A stretch of DNA of 46,441 nt. Origin: Geopseudomonas aromaticivorans. Its GTDB lineage: Bacteria > Pseudomonadota > Gammaproteobacteria > Pseudomonadales > Pseudomonadaceae. The stretch covers positions 1 through 46,441 of the forward strand of contig NZ_JAHRGL010000022.1 of NCBI RefSeq assembly GCF_019097855.1. The letters are read 5' to 3'. Below the pieces are notes generated by a model, which saw only the letters and a program-made list of their open reading frames with translations, had not been told where the DNA came from and did not search any database. A program made the position numbers and the translations under genes. Shown here in pieces: positions 36,270 to 45,053 of this stretch (positions within the stretch are counted from its first letter, which is position 1; each line of letters opens with the position of its first letter).

Positions 36270-36677
36270 GTGGAAGAAGTGATCGACCGACTGCGCGAGC
36301 TGAACGAGCCGGTGCCGGTACCGCTGGAGCTGCCGGACGAGGACACGCTGGTGGAGATCCAGGAGCAGATCCTCATCCACCTGCCCTTCGAGCTGCGCGA
36401 GTACCTGCTCAAGGCCAGCGACGTAGTCTACGGCCACCTGGAGCCGGTGACCGCCAGCGACCCGCACTCGCACACCTACCTGCCCGACGTGACCGCCCGC
36501 GCCTGGCACGAAGGCCTGCCGCGCTACCTGGTGCCGCTGTGCGAGGACCGCGGGCGCTACTACGCGGTCGACCCGGAGGGCCAGGTGCTGCTGTGGGAAG
36601 ACGGCGAGATCAACGAGGACCAGCAGTGGGACTCGGTGTGGCAGTGGATCGACGAGGTCTGGCTGGAAGGCGCCTGA
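36270..36677 (+). CDS. SMI1/KNR4 (SUKH) family protein
   Basis: The 135-residue acidic protein matches the SMI1/KNR4 (SUKH) fold, with LPFELREYLLKASD near residues 37-50, PHSHTYLPDVTARAWHEGLPRYLVPLCEDRGRYYAVD in the middle, and a tryptophan-rich C-terminus. In bacteria SUKH proteins are often immunity proteins against contact-delivered toxins, but many stand-alone members exist in pseudomonads with unknown roles. No toxin gene is adjacent, so the housekeeping type is more likely. The GTG at 36270 is the only good start in this frame, with a weak AAGAGGG site at 36254-36260. TATAAA at 36217-36222 may be its -10 element. Confidence 0.78.
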   Translation: MEEVIDRLRELNEPVPVPLELPDEDTLVEIQEQILIHLPFELREYLLKASDVVYGHLEPVTASDPHSHTYLPDVTARAWHEGLPRYLVPLCEDRGRYYAVDPEGQVLLWEDGEINEDQQWDSVWQWIDEVWLEGA

Positions 36678-36902
36678 GCGCCCTGTCGCCAAGCCGACAA
36701 ACGCCCCCGCCCGCAACACCGCCGCCCCGCCCGCAGCCCTTGCCCGGCGCGGGGCCACCATTCTGCATACAGCCTCCGCCCGCCTAACATCCTGTACCAA
36801 TTTCCGGCAATTTCCGCTCGACCCTCGGCCATCCTGCCGCGATCCTGTAACCCTGCCGACATTCAATTCTGGCCGGGAGGCCACAGCGTCGAAGGAGCGC
36901 GG

Positions 36903-38639
36903 ATGGAACACAACATACCCCTGATCACCACCCTGGCCGGAGGCTTCGGCCTGGCGCTGATCTTCGGCTTCCTCGCCGAGAAGCTGAAACTGCCGGCGCT
37001 GGTGGGCTACCTGTTCGCCGGCATCCTCATCGGCCCGGCCACGCCGGGCTTCGTCGCCGACGTCGAGCTGGCCGCCCAGCTGTCGGAGATCGGCGTGATG
37101 CTGCTGATGTTCGGCGTCGGTCTGCACTTCTCCCTCGACGACCTGCTGGCGGTGAAGAAGATCGCCCTGCCCGGCGCCGTGGTGCAGATGACCGTGGCCA
37201 CCCTGCTGGGCATGGGGGTCGCCACCTGGTGGGGCTGGAGCACGGGTGCCGCCCTCGTCTTCGGCCTGTCGCTGTCCTGCGCCAGCACCGTGGTGCTGCT
37301 CAAGGCGCTGGAGGCACGCGGCATCCTCGATTCGATGAACGGGCGCATCGCCGTCGGCTGGCTGGTGGTCGAGGATCTGGCCACCGTGCTGCTGCTGGTC
37401 CTGCTGCCGCCGCTGGCCGGCGTGCTCGGCGATACGCCGTCCGCCGACCAGACCAGCGGGCCGCTGTGGCTGACCATCGGCCAGACCCTGCTGCAGGTCG
37501 GCGCCTTCATCGCGCTGATGCTGGTGGCCGGGCGCCGCGTGCTGCCCTGGCTGCTGCTGCAAGTGGCGCGCACCGGCTCGCGCGAGCTGTTCACCCTGGC
37601 GGTGATCGCCGTGGCCATCGGCATCGCCTACGGCGCCGCGGCGCTGTTCAGCGTGTCCTTCGCCCTCGGCGCGTTCTTCGCCGGCATGGTGATGCGCGAG
37701 TCCGACCTCAGCCACCGCGCCGCCGAGGAGTCGCTGCCGCTGCGCGACGCCTTCGCCGTGCTGTTCTTCGTCTCGGTCGGCATGCTGTTCGAGCCCAAGG
37801 TGCTGGTCGAGGAGCCGCTGCACGTGCTGGCGGTGGTCGCCATCATCGTGGTCGGCAAGACCCTGGCGGCGATGGCGCTGGTGCTGCTGTTCCGCTACCC
37901 GCTGAACACCGCGCTGACCGTCGGCGCCAGCCTGGCGCAGATCGGCGAGTTCTCCTTCATCCTCGCCGGCCTCGGCCTGTCGCTCGGCCTGCTGCCGCAG
38001 GAAGGCCTCAGTCTGGTGCTGGCCGGCGCGCTGATCTCCATCGCCCTCAACCCCTTCGTGTTCGCTGCGGTGAAGCCGCTGAAGGAGCTGGCGCTGCGTC
38101 GTTCGTCCGTCGCCCGCCACCTCGAGCACCGCGAGGACCCGCTGGCGGTGCTGCCGACCAGCACCGCGCAGCACTACCTGGCCGGCCAGGTGGTGGTGGT
38201 CGGCTACGGCCGCGTCGGCCGGCGCATCAGCGGTGCGCTGGCCGAGCGGCAGATTCCCTTCGTGGTGGTCGAGCAGAACCGCGAGCGCGTCGAGCAGTTG
38301 CGCCACGAGGGCATCGCCGCGGTGAGTGGCGACTCCATCGACCCGGCGACCCTGATCCAGGCGCACATCGCCACCGCCGCCATGCTGGTGATCGCCACCC
38401 CCGACCCGCTGCATGTGCAGCGCATGGTGGAAATCGCCCGCACGCTGAACCCGGCCATCGAGGTGGCGATCCGCACCCACAGCGCCGCGGCGGTGGAGAT
38501 CTTCCGCAGCGACAACCTCGGCACGGTGTTCTTCGACGAGGAGGAGCTGGCGCGCGGCATGCAGGCGCACATCCTCTCCAAGTTCGCGCCGGCCGAGGCC
38601 GCCCAGGCGGACAGCAACGGCCACGGTTCAGCCGCCTGA
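36903..38639 (+). CDS. ybaL: CPA2 cation:proton antiporter, YbaL type
   Basis: The 578-residue protein has an N-terminal transporter domain of 12 or 13 membrane segments (residues about 5-395), beginning with the family pattern LKLPALVGYLFAGILIGP. A C-terminal TrkA-N (RCK) domain follows from about residue 415, with the nucleotide-binding glycines in VVVGYGRVGRR. It probably exchanges K+ or Na+ for protons under nucleotide control, helping pH and osmotic balance. A GAAGGAG site precedes the ATG at 36903. The 225-base upstream gap contains a direct repeat of CAATTTCCG at 36797 and 36808. A hairpin without a T-run lies at 38654-38682, after the stop. Confidence 0.92.
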   Translation: MEHNIPLITTLAGGFGLALIFGFLAEKLKLPALVGYLFAGILIGPATPGFVADVELAAQLSEIGVMLLMFGVGLHFSLDDLLAVKKIALPGAVVQMTVATLLGMGVATWWGWSTGAALVFGLSLSCASTVVLLKALEARGILDSMNGRIAVGWLVVEDLATVLLLVLLPPLAGVLGDTPSADQTSGPLWLTIGQTLLQVGAFIALMLVAGRRVLPWLLLQVARTGSRELFTLAVIAVAIGIAYGAAALFSVSFALGAFFAGMVMRESDLSHRAAEESLPLRDAFAVLFFVSVGMLFEPKVLVEEPLHVLAVVAIIVVGKTLAAMALVLLFRYPLNTALTVGASLAQIGEFSFILAGLGLSLGLLPQEGLSLVLAGALISIALNPFVFAAVKPLKELALRRSSVARHLEHREDPLAVLPTSTAQHYLAGQVVVVGYGRVGRRISGALAERQIPFVVVEQNRERVEQLRHEGIAAVSGDSIDPATLIQAHIATAAMLVIATPDPLHVQRMVEIARTLNPAIEVAIRTHSAAAVEIFRSDNLGTVFFDEEELARGMQAHILSKFAPAEAAQADSNGHGSAA

Positions 38640-38752
38640 ACCGGCCGGCAGCATCGTCGCCGCCACCTGGGTGCGGCGACGACGCCCGGCTCGACGCTCC
38701 CTGCCACCGCGGCCTATGATCCGCGCCCGTTTCGTCGCAAGGCGCGCAGTCC

Positions 38753-39607
38753 ATGCCCTACCTGTTGATCGTCACCCTGCTGTGGGCCTTCTCCTTCAGC
38801 CTGATCGGCGAGTACCTGGCCGGCCAGGTGGACAGCGACTTCGCCGTGCTGGCGCGGGTGGTGATCGCCGCCCTGGTGTTCCTGCCGTTCACCGTCTGGC
38901 GCGGCCTGCCGGGGCGGCTGCTGGCCGGCTTCTGGCTGGCCGGCGCGCTGCAGTTCGGCGTCACCTACCTGTGCCTGTACCGCAGCTTCAGCGTGCTGAC
39001 GGTGCCCGAGGTGCTGCTGTTCACCGTGCTCACGCCGATCTACGTGACCCTGCTCGACGACGCCCTGGCGCGACGCTTCAACCCCTGGGCGCTGCTCGCC
39101 GCCGTGGTGGCGGTGGGCGGCGGGGCGATCATCCGCTTCAAGCCGCTGGAGGGCGACTACCTGCTCGGCTTCCTGCTCCTGCAGCTGGCCAACGCCACCT
39201 TCGCCGCCGGCCAGGTGCTGTGCCGCCAGCTGCTGGCGCGCTATCCGGTCGAGCAGCCGCTGCAGCGCTACTTCGGCCACTTTTTCCTCGGCGCGCTGGT
39301 CCTCGCCCTGCCCTCGTTCCTGCTGTTCGGCAACCCGGCCAAGCTGCCGCACACCGCAGTGCAGTGGGGCGTGCTGCTGTGGATGGGCTTGTTCGCCACC
39401 GCGCTGGGCATGTTCTGGTGGGTCAAGGGCAGCACGCGGGTGAATGCTGGCACCCTGGCGGTGCTGAACGAGCTGCACGTGCCGGCCGGTCTGCTGGTCA
39501 ACCTGCTGATCTGGAACCGCGACGCCGACCTGCCGCGCCTGGCCGCCGGCGGCGCGGTGATCCTCGCCTCGCTGTGGCTCAACCGCCTGGGGCGGCGCCT
39601 GGCGTGA
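38753..39607 (+). CDS. DMT-family transporter (EamA type)
   Basis: The 284-residue protein has about ten hydrophobic segments arranged as two EamA repeats, the drug/metabolite transporter pattern. It begins with a membrane helix (MPYLLIVTLLWAFSFSLIGEY). The second half includes the usual small loop FWWVKGSTRVNAGTLAVLNELHVPAGLLV. Members export amino acids, nucleobases or drugs; the substrate cannot be deduced. The ATG at 38753 has an AAGG-like site upstream and TATGAT at 38714-38719 as a possible -10 element. A small membrane protein gene follows on the same strand. Confidence 0.87.
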   Translation: MPYLLIVTLLWAFSFSLIGEYLAGQVDSDFAVLARVVIAALVFLPFTVWRGLPGRLLAGFWLAGALQFGVTYLCLYRSFSVLTVPEVLLFTVLTPIYVTLLDDALARRFNPWALLAAVVAVGGGAIIRFKPLEGDYLLGFLLLQLANATFAAGQVLCRQLLARYPVEQPLQRYFGHFFLGALVLALPSFLLFGNPAKLPHTAVQWGVLLWMGLFATALGMFWWVKGSTRVNAGTLAVLNELHVPAGLLVNLLIWNRDADLPRLAAGGAVILASLWLNRLGRRLA

Positions 39608-39683
39608 GGCGGTGACTGGCCGGGCGGCGGCCGATGGGATAGTGTCGGCCGCGATGACTCCCAGGCCAGGCAAGGATGCCCCG

Positions 39684-40097
39684 ATGATCAGCAACGAACC
39701 CTATCGCACTCCCGCAGCCAGCGCACTGGACTCGGCAGCGCTCCCGAGGAAAGGACTGCTCGGCTATCTGGACGGCAGCCAGCCGCTGTGGAAGGCCTTC
39801 TGGCTGGTCTATGTGCTGGGCTCGCTCCTACTCTCGCTGGCGATGGCTTTCGGTGTGCGGACCTCCCTGTTTGTGGATGTCGCCATCGCTCTCAAGCGCG
39901 CGATCGGGCTCGGCACCGAGACGGTTCTGGTGCTGCTGATCGCGACCCCGATCCTCGGCTTCGTGGCCTTTTCCTTGCCGGTGGTCTGGCGCTGCGCGGA
40001 CAACACTGGACGCAAGCTCTGGACCCTGCTGGCGCGGCTGTGCGTGAGCCTGCATGGACTCTGGGCGGCGAGCAAGCTGCTGGGCATCTTCCTCTAG
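39684..40097 (+). CDS. Small hypothetical membrane protein
   Basis: The 137-residue protein has three or four hydrophobic segments: near residues 33-55, 60-78, 83-105 and a last one near 115-135. No family is recognised. A conserved-looking stretch is KAFWLVYVLGSLLLSLAMAFG. The ATG at 39684 is favoured because AAGGA lies at 39672-39676. The frame is open upstream to 39612 and includes another ATG at 39654. It converges with the FUSC-type gene with only eight bases between the stops. Confidence 0.7.
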   Translation: MISNEPYRTPAASALDSAALPRKGLLGYLDGSQPLWKAFWLVYVLGSLLLSLAMAFGVRTSLFVDVAIALKRAIGLGTETVLVLLIATPILGFVAFSLPVVWRCADNTGRKLWTLLARLCVSLHGLWAASKLLGIFL

Positions 40098-40105
40098 CCC
40101 GTCGC

Positions 40106-41194
40106 CTAGCCGCCGAAGCGTGCCGGCACCAGCCGGCGCATCTGCCGCCCCATCACTGCGCGAAAGCGCGGGCTGTGCAGGCAGATACCTCCGATCAGGC
40201 CGACCAAGCAGCCCAGCGCGGTATCGTAGAAGCGCGCCTCGATCAGCGCGCCGGCCGAGCCGTGGCCCAGGGTGGCAGCTTCGGCGAGCAGGATGGTCAG
40301 CGGGGTGATGAAGATGGCGGCGAAGGCGTAGTGCCTGACCACCGCGACCTCGATCACGAAGGACAGCAGCATCATCAGCAGGGCGATGCTCCACTTGTCC
40401 AGCGGCAGCAACAGGAACCCCCAGGCCGCCAGCAGGCCGATGGCGGTACCCAGCACGCGGTGCAACTGCTTGTTCCACACCGCCTGCAGCGACGCGCCCT
40501 GGATCACCGCCAGGCAGCTGACCGGCACCCAGTAGGCTTTCTCCAGTTGCAGGGCCTGGGCGGCGGCCAGCGAAACGCCGACGAAGATGCCGATCCACAC
40601 CGAGTCGAACACCACGAAGTCGAAGGTCGGCGCCGGCAGCGGCGGCACCGGCTTGGGTGTCTGCACGCGCAGGATGTAGAGGCTGTAGAAGAAGGCGATC
40701 AGGCAAGCCAGCAGGCTACCCATGGAGATCAGCCCGACCATCAGCGGCACCTGCAACACGTCCAGCGGGGTATAGGCGCCGATCGACGCGGCCATGATGA
40801 AGAACAGACTGCCGGGCATCCCCAGACCGTAGAAACGGCAGACCATGCTAACCAGGATGCTGACGAACACCAGCGCCGGCATCATCAGCAGCGGGAAGAA
40901 GTGGCTCATCACCCCCAGCGTGTAGCAGGCGATCATCGCGAAGGAGCAGGCCATCAGCGTCACCATGCGGTGATACAGCGGCGTGCCGGGCAGGTAGAGG
41001 AACACCAGCCCGCCGAGCGAGGAGACCAGCCCGTAGTCCAGGCGGTCGAACCAGGCGCCGACCAGCAGCGGTAGCCCGGTGGCCAGCGCCGCGGCGAAGG
41101 GCATCTGCCAGGGCCGGTCGCTGGGGTTGATGGTCAGCAGCTGGCGCCACTGGGCCTGCAGCAGTCGATTCAGCTCAGTCCATTTGCCGTGCAT
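40106..41194 (-). CDS. FUSC-family membrane protein (aromatic acid exporter type)
   Basis: The 362-residue inner-membrane protein has about ten hydrophobic segments in two groups separated by a short polar loop (TPKPVPPLPAPTFD near residues 178-191). This is the design of the fusaric acid resistance/FUSC family, related to AaeB and YccS, here in a short form. It may export aromatic acids or antimicrobials, but no membrane-fusion partner gene is adjacent. The ATG at 41194 is chosen over the longer frame from 41263 because a GGGGAG site lies at 41201-41206 and the extension is Gly/Arg-rich. Confidence is good for the family and low for the substrate. Confidence 0.8.
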   Translation of the reverse strand: MHGKWTELNRLLQAQWRQLLTINPSDRPWQMPFAAALATGLPLLVGAWFDRLDYGLVSSLGGLVFLYLPGTPLYHRMVTLMACSFAMIACYTLGVMSHFFPLLMMPALVFVSILVSMVCRFYGLGMPGSLFFIMAASIGAYTPLDVLQVPLMVGLISMGSLLACLIAFFYSLYILRVQTPKPVPPLPAPTFDFVVFDSVWIGIFVGVSLAAAQALQLEKAYWVPVSCLAVIQGASLQAVWNKQLHRVLGTAIGLLAAWGFLLLPLDKWSIALLMMLLSFVIEVAVVRHYAFAAIFITPLTILLAEAATLGHGSAGALIEARFYDTALGCLVGLIGGICLHSPRFRAVMGRQMRRLVPARFGG

Positions 41195-41286
41195 CTCGTC
41201 TCCCCATCCTCGGCAGCGCAAGCCGCCCTGCCATCCTGCGCCCCGCTTACCGCCGTGCGGCAAGGCCGCGCCGGCCCGCCACGGGG

Positions 41287-42045
41287 CTAGTTGGAGTAAA
41301 GCTCGAACTGCATGTTGGCATAGTTGCTCGCCCCACTGAGGTCGGGGAACAGCGTCAGGTGGTTGATGTTCATCTGCTCGAGGCCGCGCAACACGCTGAT
41401 CCGCTCGGCGTTGGGCAGGTGGATCTTCTTGATGATGGCAGCGTTCGAGCCGGCAAACTCGTGGGCGATCACCGCCTCCAGCTCCTCCCCGGAGTCCGAA
41501 TAGGAGAACAGCCCGTTCTGGCCGAGCACCCGCGCATTCTCGTCGGAGAACGGCGTGTAGAAGCGCACCATCCTGGCCAGCTCGGGACGACCTTCCACTT
41601 CGCTCTTGTTCAGCGCAATGATCACCCGCTTGCGGGTGTCGTCCTTACCGGTATTGGCGAAGGCAAAGAACGCCGCGGTATAGGGCGAATGGGTCCAGTC
41701 GACCAGCGGCGTCAGCAACTCGAAGTGCTGACCGAGCGCCCACCACTCCAGCGGCTCGTCGTACTGCGGCGGGTTCGCCCCGCGCTTGCCGCGGATGGCC
41801 ATCTTGAAGCGGTTGAGCTGATCCTGGCGCAGCTGGGTGGTCTTCGATTTGTCGACGATCTTGCGGTCGATGGTCGACTCGAGCTTGTAGTAGTCCTTGC
41901 GGTGCCCGCGATAGACCCAGCCGGACCCGGGCGAAAAGGCTTCCTGAATGTAGTCGATGAAGTAATTCCACTTCCTGATGTGGATTTCCTCGATACCGTC
42001 CTTGACCTTGCTGGACTTCCAGCGCGGCTGATTTGCGTCGCCCAT
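41287..42045 (-). CDS. FRG-domain protein
   Basis: The 252-residue cytoplasmic protein carries an FRG domain (PF08867). The N-terminal motif WVYRGHRKDYYKLE is near residue 42, and the second part GQHFELLTPLVDWTHSP, followed by AAFFAF, is near 105-127; both match the family's FRG and H...LLDWT...A..FA patterns. FRG proteins are of uncertain function and are often found among phage-defence or mobile genes. The ATG at 42045 (MGDANQPRW) has AAGGG upstream; an ATG ten codons earlier at 42075 lacks a site. No partner gene overlaps. The flanking 441-base intergenic region contains a large hairpin. Confidence 0.78.
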   Translation of the reverse strand: MGDANQPRWKSSKVKDGIEEIHIRKWNYFIDYIQEAFSPGSGWVYRGHRKDYYKLESTIDRKIVDKSKTTQLRQDQLNRFKMAIRGKRGANPPQYDEPLEWWALGQHFELLTPLVDWTHSPYTAAFFAFANTGKDDTRKRVIIALNKSEVEGRPELARMVRFYTPFSDENARVLGQNGLFSYSDSGEELEAVIAHEFAGSNAAIIKKIHLPNAERISVLRGLEQMNINHLTLFPDLSGASNYANMQFELYSN

Positions 42046-42486
42046 GATCGAGCCCTTGTCTTCTGAGTGCGGCATGAGAGCCGGTCACAACCACACACGT
42101 CGTGATCCGCCCCGCGTTGTCATGCCCGGTGATGTGCAGCGAAATGGCGCTGTTGCGCGAACCCCCGTGCCGACCATCCAGCGTCGGGATAGCGGCCGGT
42201 GCACGCGGGCAGGTATTCGGCGCATTTTAAGCCCAGCGGCACAGGGCGGGGCGGTGCCAGGCATGAAAAAGCCATGGTCTTCGCGCGCCAGCAGCGGCTT
42301 TTCCTCACTGCCTGCGTAACGCGGGCCTGCTGGCGCGCGGCACGGACGCTCAAACGTGACCCGGGCGGCGTTGCGCAAGTATTTGCGCCGCAGGGGGGAG
42401 TGCCGGGAACGCGGCGGGCTGCTTGCTGTCTGCGCTCAGCCAACAAATCCGTTCCCATCATCACCACCCACTCGAAGCACTCCCCC
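42046..42486. other. Gene-free region between the FRG and CAP genes
   Basis: This 441-base divergent region holds no convincing gene. It should carry the promoters of both neighbours, but I see no strong -35/-10 pair. It contains a conspicuous long hairpin at 42282-42339 and a short palindromic stretch near 42236-42262. The frame of the CAP gene is open across part of it, but with biased composition and no ribosome site. Confidence 0.6.
42282..42339. repeat. Long perfect inverted repeat
   Basis: CGCGCGCCAGCAG at 42282-42294 pairs perfectly with CTGCTGGCGCGCG at 42327-42339, leaving a 32-base loop. It is unlike the GTAGGGT elements elsewhere and is not followed by a T-run. Confidence 0.75.
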
Positions 42487-43005
42487 ATGCCTAGCCGCCC
42501 TGCCCGCTACCTGTCGCTCTGCGTTGCCTCCCTGTTGCTGCTCGCCTGCCCCGCCGCCCCCGGCGCGAACGGCTCGCGCCTCCACCCGGCGGCGGTGAAA
42601 GACCTGCTGCGCGTACACAACCGGGCGCGCGCGGATGTCGGCGTGCGACCCCTGCAATGGTCGCCGCAGGTCGCCAAGACCGCCCAGCGCTGGGCCGACC
42701 ACCTCGCCGACCGCAGCTGCCGCATGCAGCACAGCCGCGGCTCGGGCTACGGGGAAAACCTCTACACCGGCACCGCCAGCTACTACGAGGTGGAAGACGC
42801 CGCCCTAGCCTGGGCGCGGGAGCGCAGGCTGTACCGCGGCGGCCCGCTGCGCCCGCACAACTGGGCGCCCAGCGGCCACTACACGCAGATGGTCTGGGGC
42901 GACACCCGCCGCCTCGGCTGCGGCGTCAGCGAGTGCGACGACCAGATGATCGTGGTGTGCAACTACGAGCCGAAGGGCAACTATCTGGGCCGGGCGCCGT
43001 ACTGA
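42487..43005 (+). CDS. CAP-domain (SCP/PR-1) lipoprotein
   Basis: The 172-residue protein has a lipoprotein-type signal ending LLLAC with Cys21 as the likely lipid-modified residue. The mature part is a single CAP domain of the plant PR-1 type. The cavity residues His44, Glu90 (YGENLY), Glu112 (W-x2-E-x3-Y) and His131 are present, and so are both family signatures GHYTQMVWGDT and IVVCNYEPKGNYLG. Four further Cys fit disulfides. CAP proteins bind lipids or metal ions; bacterial roles are mostly unknown. The ATG at 42487 begins the signal peptide, but no strong ribosome site is visible. The close match to eukaryote-like PR-1 signatures is notable but occurs in many bacteria. Confidence 0.85.
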   Translation: MPSRPARYLSLCVASLLLLACPAAPGANGSRLHPAAVKDLLRVHNRARADVGVRPLQWSPQVAKTAQRWADHLADRSCRMQHSRGSGYGENLYTGTASYYEVEDAALAWARERRLYRGGPLRPHNWAPSGHYTQMVWGDTRRLGCGVSECDDQMIVVCNYEPKGNYLGRAPY

Positions 43006-43357
43006 GGCAAAAGTGTGGTGAGAACTATCGTGGCGGTATCAGGCTGCCCGCAAGGATGCCGCTGCTGAGCTTGCCGGGCGTGGGTGCACTGGTGGTCTAA
43101 GCTGAGCAAGGTCAATTGGCGATACCCAAGCGGTGTGGGCAGCCGGTCCGGCGACGATGGGGCTTTCTGATGCAGCGGGGCTTTAGCGGGAACAAGCCTC
43201 CCATCAAGCGCACTAGTGCCGACCGTCGCTCGTTGTCGTACCGAGCCGGGTATCGGTGACCCTAAATCGCCGCTCTAGCGGTCATCCCGTTGCACACATC
43301 GGATGAGCGTTTCTGCAAGGGTTGAAGCGGCTGGCCAGTCACTGCGAGGCAATCGTC
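43006..43357. other. Gene-free region before the RTX gene
   Basis: This 352-base stretch has a more mixed base composition than the adjacent genes. I find no convincing coding frame, terminator or repeat. It presumably holds the RTX gene promoter. It may include decayed sequence, but nothing is recognisable. Confidence 0.55.
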
Positions 43358-44860
43358 ATGGCAACCTTGATCGGCATTACCAATACCGGGGTTTTCGATC
43401 CCGGCTTCGATTTTTCCAGTTTCTGGCAGGGCATCGAAAGCTCCGGTAGCCAGGCCCTCACTCTGCTCGACCAGTTGCCCGAGCCCACGAGTTACGAGCC
43501 GTATGCTGGTGGATACAGCTTGAACTTCAGTGATGGAACAAACATCTGGTTCGCCGGCAGCATAGGCCCGGATCGCATCACCATCCGCGAGTTCGATCTG
43601 GATAGTGGCACTCTCGATCTGGGCTTCCGTGGACGATTTACCCTCAGGGCCGATCAGGTGAGCTTCCCGCCGATCACGGTCAAGGAGGCCTGGCTAGGCG
43701 ATGTCGGTGGCTATGAGCTCGATTTTCGTGGGTCACTGGGGGTTACGGATACCGGCATATCCGGCAGTGTAAAAGAGTTCTACATGCTCTCCGCGAATGG
43801 CTCCGGGCCGGGCGGGTTCGATTACGTCAGGTTCACCGGACAGGTGTCCATGAACTCGCAGGGCGACATCTGGGGTGGCAAGATCAAAGGCGTCGAGTGG
43901 GGCCAGGTCAACTTTGTCGATGGCCAACTAGCCGATCCGGTGGTTTCCGGAAAAGTTACCGGTGCCAATATCGACGCTGTGGCCCTGGGCGGGGCACTGG
44001 ATAGCCAGGGGTTCGATGGCTTGATGCCGTTTGTCACGACGGGCAGCGACAAGATCACCGGAACCGCCGGAGGCGATTTCCTTGACGGCGGGGCCGGTAA
44101 CGACAAGATCTACGGCGAAGCGGGCGACGACACGATCTTCGGAAACACCGGCAACGACCAGCTGTTCGGTGGTGATGGCAACGACACCATTGATGGCGGC
44201 GCCGGCCAGGACAAGATCAACGACCTTTCCGGCAATAACACCATCTCCGATCTTGAGGGCAATGCCAGGATTACCACCGGCGCCGGGCACGACGAGATCG
44301 TCACCGGGGCAGGCAACGACAAGATCGTCGCTGGTGATGGCGACAACAGCATCGATACCGGCGCCGGGAACGACAACATCACCACCGGCTCAGGCAATGA
44401 CAGCATCCTGGCCGGGGCCGGCAATGATCGGATCAATTCCGGTGCCGGCGACGATGACATCCTCGCCGGCTCGGGAAACGACAAGGTCGTCGCTGGCGCT
44501 GGTGCCGACCGCATTGATGGCGGCGAGGGTGCCGACGTGCTTTCCGGCGGCAGTGACAACGACATCTTCGTCTTCAGCAACCTGGCCGTGGGCGGCATCG
44601 ACCGGATCCAGGACTTCGCCAAGGGGGACATCCTGGCGCTGGATACCAGCGTTTTCACCCAGCTCGCCGGTGCCGCCGTGGAAAACCTCACCTTGGGCTC
44701 GGCCGCTGCGGATGGCGATGACTACCTCGTCTACAACGCAGCCACGGGCGCGCTGTACTACGACGCCGACGGTTCGGGAGCAGATGCGGCCATCCAGATC
44801 GCCGGCATCAAGGGTGAAGGGGCCAAACTGATTGCGTTCGATGACTTCCAGTTCGCCTAG
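43358..44860 (+). CDS. RTX calcium-binding protein, probably type I secreted
   Basis: The 500-residue protein has no N-terminal signal peptide. Residues 1-228 form an unrecognised domain. Residues about 229-407 are tandem glycine/aspartate nonapeptides of the GGxGxDxUx type (for example GGAGNDKIYGEAGDD), some of them degenerate (LSGNNTISDLEGN). The last 90 residues include IDRIQDFAKGDILAL, as in the C-terminal part of serralysin-like RTX proteins, and an acidic/hydrophobic tail ending DDFQFA, suitable as a type I secretion signal. No HExxH protease site or type I transporter genes are nearby. The ATG at 43358 has GAGG at 43345-43348; a TTG at 43322 gives a longer frame. Its job could be adhesion or surface structure. 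Confidence 0.88.
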   Translation: MATLIGITNTGVFDPGFDFSSFWQGIESSGSQALTLLDQLPEPTSYEPYAGGYSLNFSDGTNIWFAGSIGPDRITIREFDLDSGTLDLGFRGRFTLRADQVSFPPITVKEAWLGDVGGYELDFRGSLGVTDTGISGSVKEFYMLSANGSGPGGFDYVRFTGQVSMNSQGDIWGGKIKGVEWGQVNFVDGQLADPVVSGKVTGANIDAVALGGALDSQGFDGLMPFVTTGSDKITGTAGGDFLDGGAGNDKIYGEAGDDTIFGNTGNDQLFGGDGNDTIDGGAGQDKINDLSGNNTISDLEGNARITTGAGHDEIVTGAGNDKIVAGDGDNSIDTGAGNDNITTGSGNDSILAGAGNDRINSGAGDDDILAGSGNDKVVAGAGADRIDGGEGADVLSGGSDNDIFVFSNLAVGGIDRIQDFAKGDILALDTSVFTQLAGAAVENLTLGSAAADGDDYLVYNAATGALYYDADGSGADAAIQIAGIKGEGAKLIAFDDFQFA

Positions 44861-45053
44861 CGACTGAAAGTGGCGATCACTGCTGGAGCAGGAGCGTGAG
44901 CAACTTCAGGCGGATCTGCTCCAGTCCGGCTGTCGAGGAGCTGCTCGATCTGCACAGCGGATCTGCGAGTGAGGGTAGGTCGCTTAGTGATTGCCCTGCG
45001 GCCGAGACAGATCGGTGGATAAGGCTGCGTTTGCTCGACACCATTTGCGCAGC

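Noticed and set aside
44260-44560. Tandem DNA repetition in the RTX gene considered as a CRISPR or satellite array
   Set aside because: The periodicity is 27 bases in phase with nonapeptide codons and the repeats vary as protein repeats do; there are no spacers.
44031-44831. Open +1 frame inside the RTX repeats
   Set aside because: It is a Thr/Ala/Ser/Pro-rich by-product of the repeated codons for Gly, Asp and Asn; the RTX frame explains the sequence.
44861-45053. Short Leu/Gln/Glu-rich frame between the RTX and yjbQ genes
   Set aside because: It is only about 30 codons, without a clear start or ribosome site. It may be a gene remnant, but nothing identifies it.
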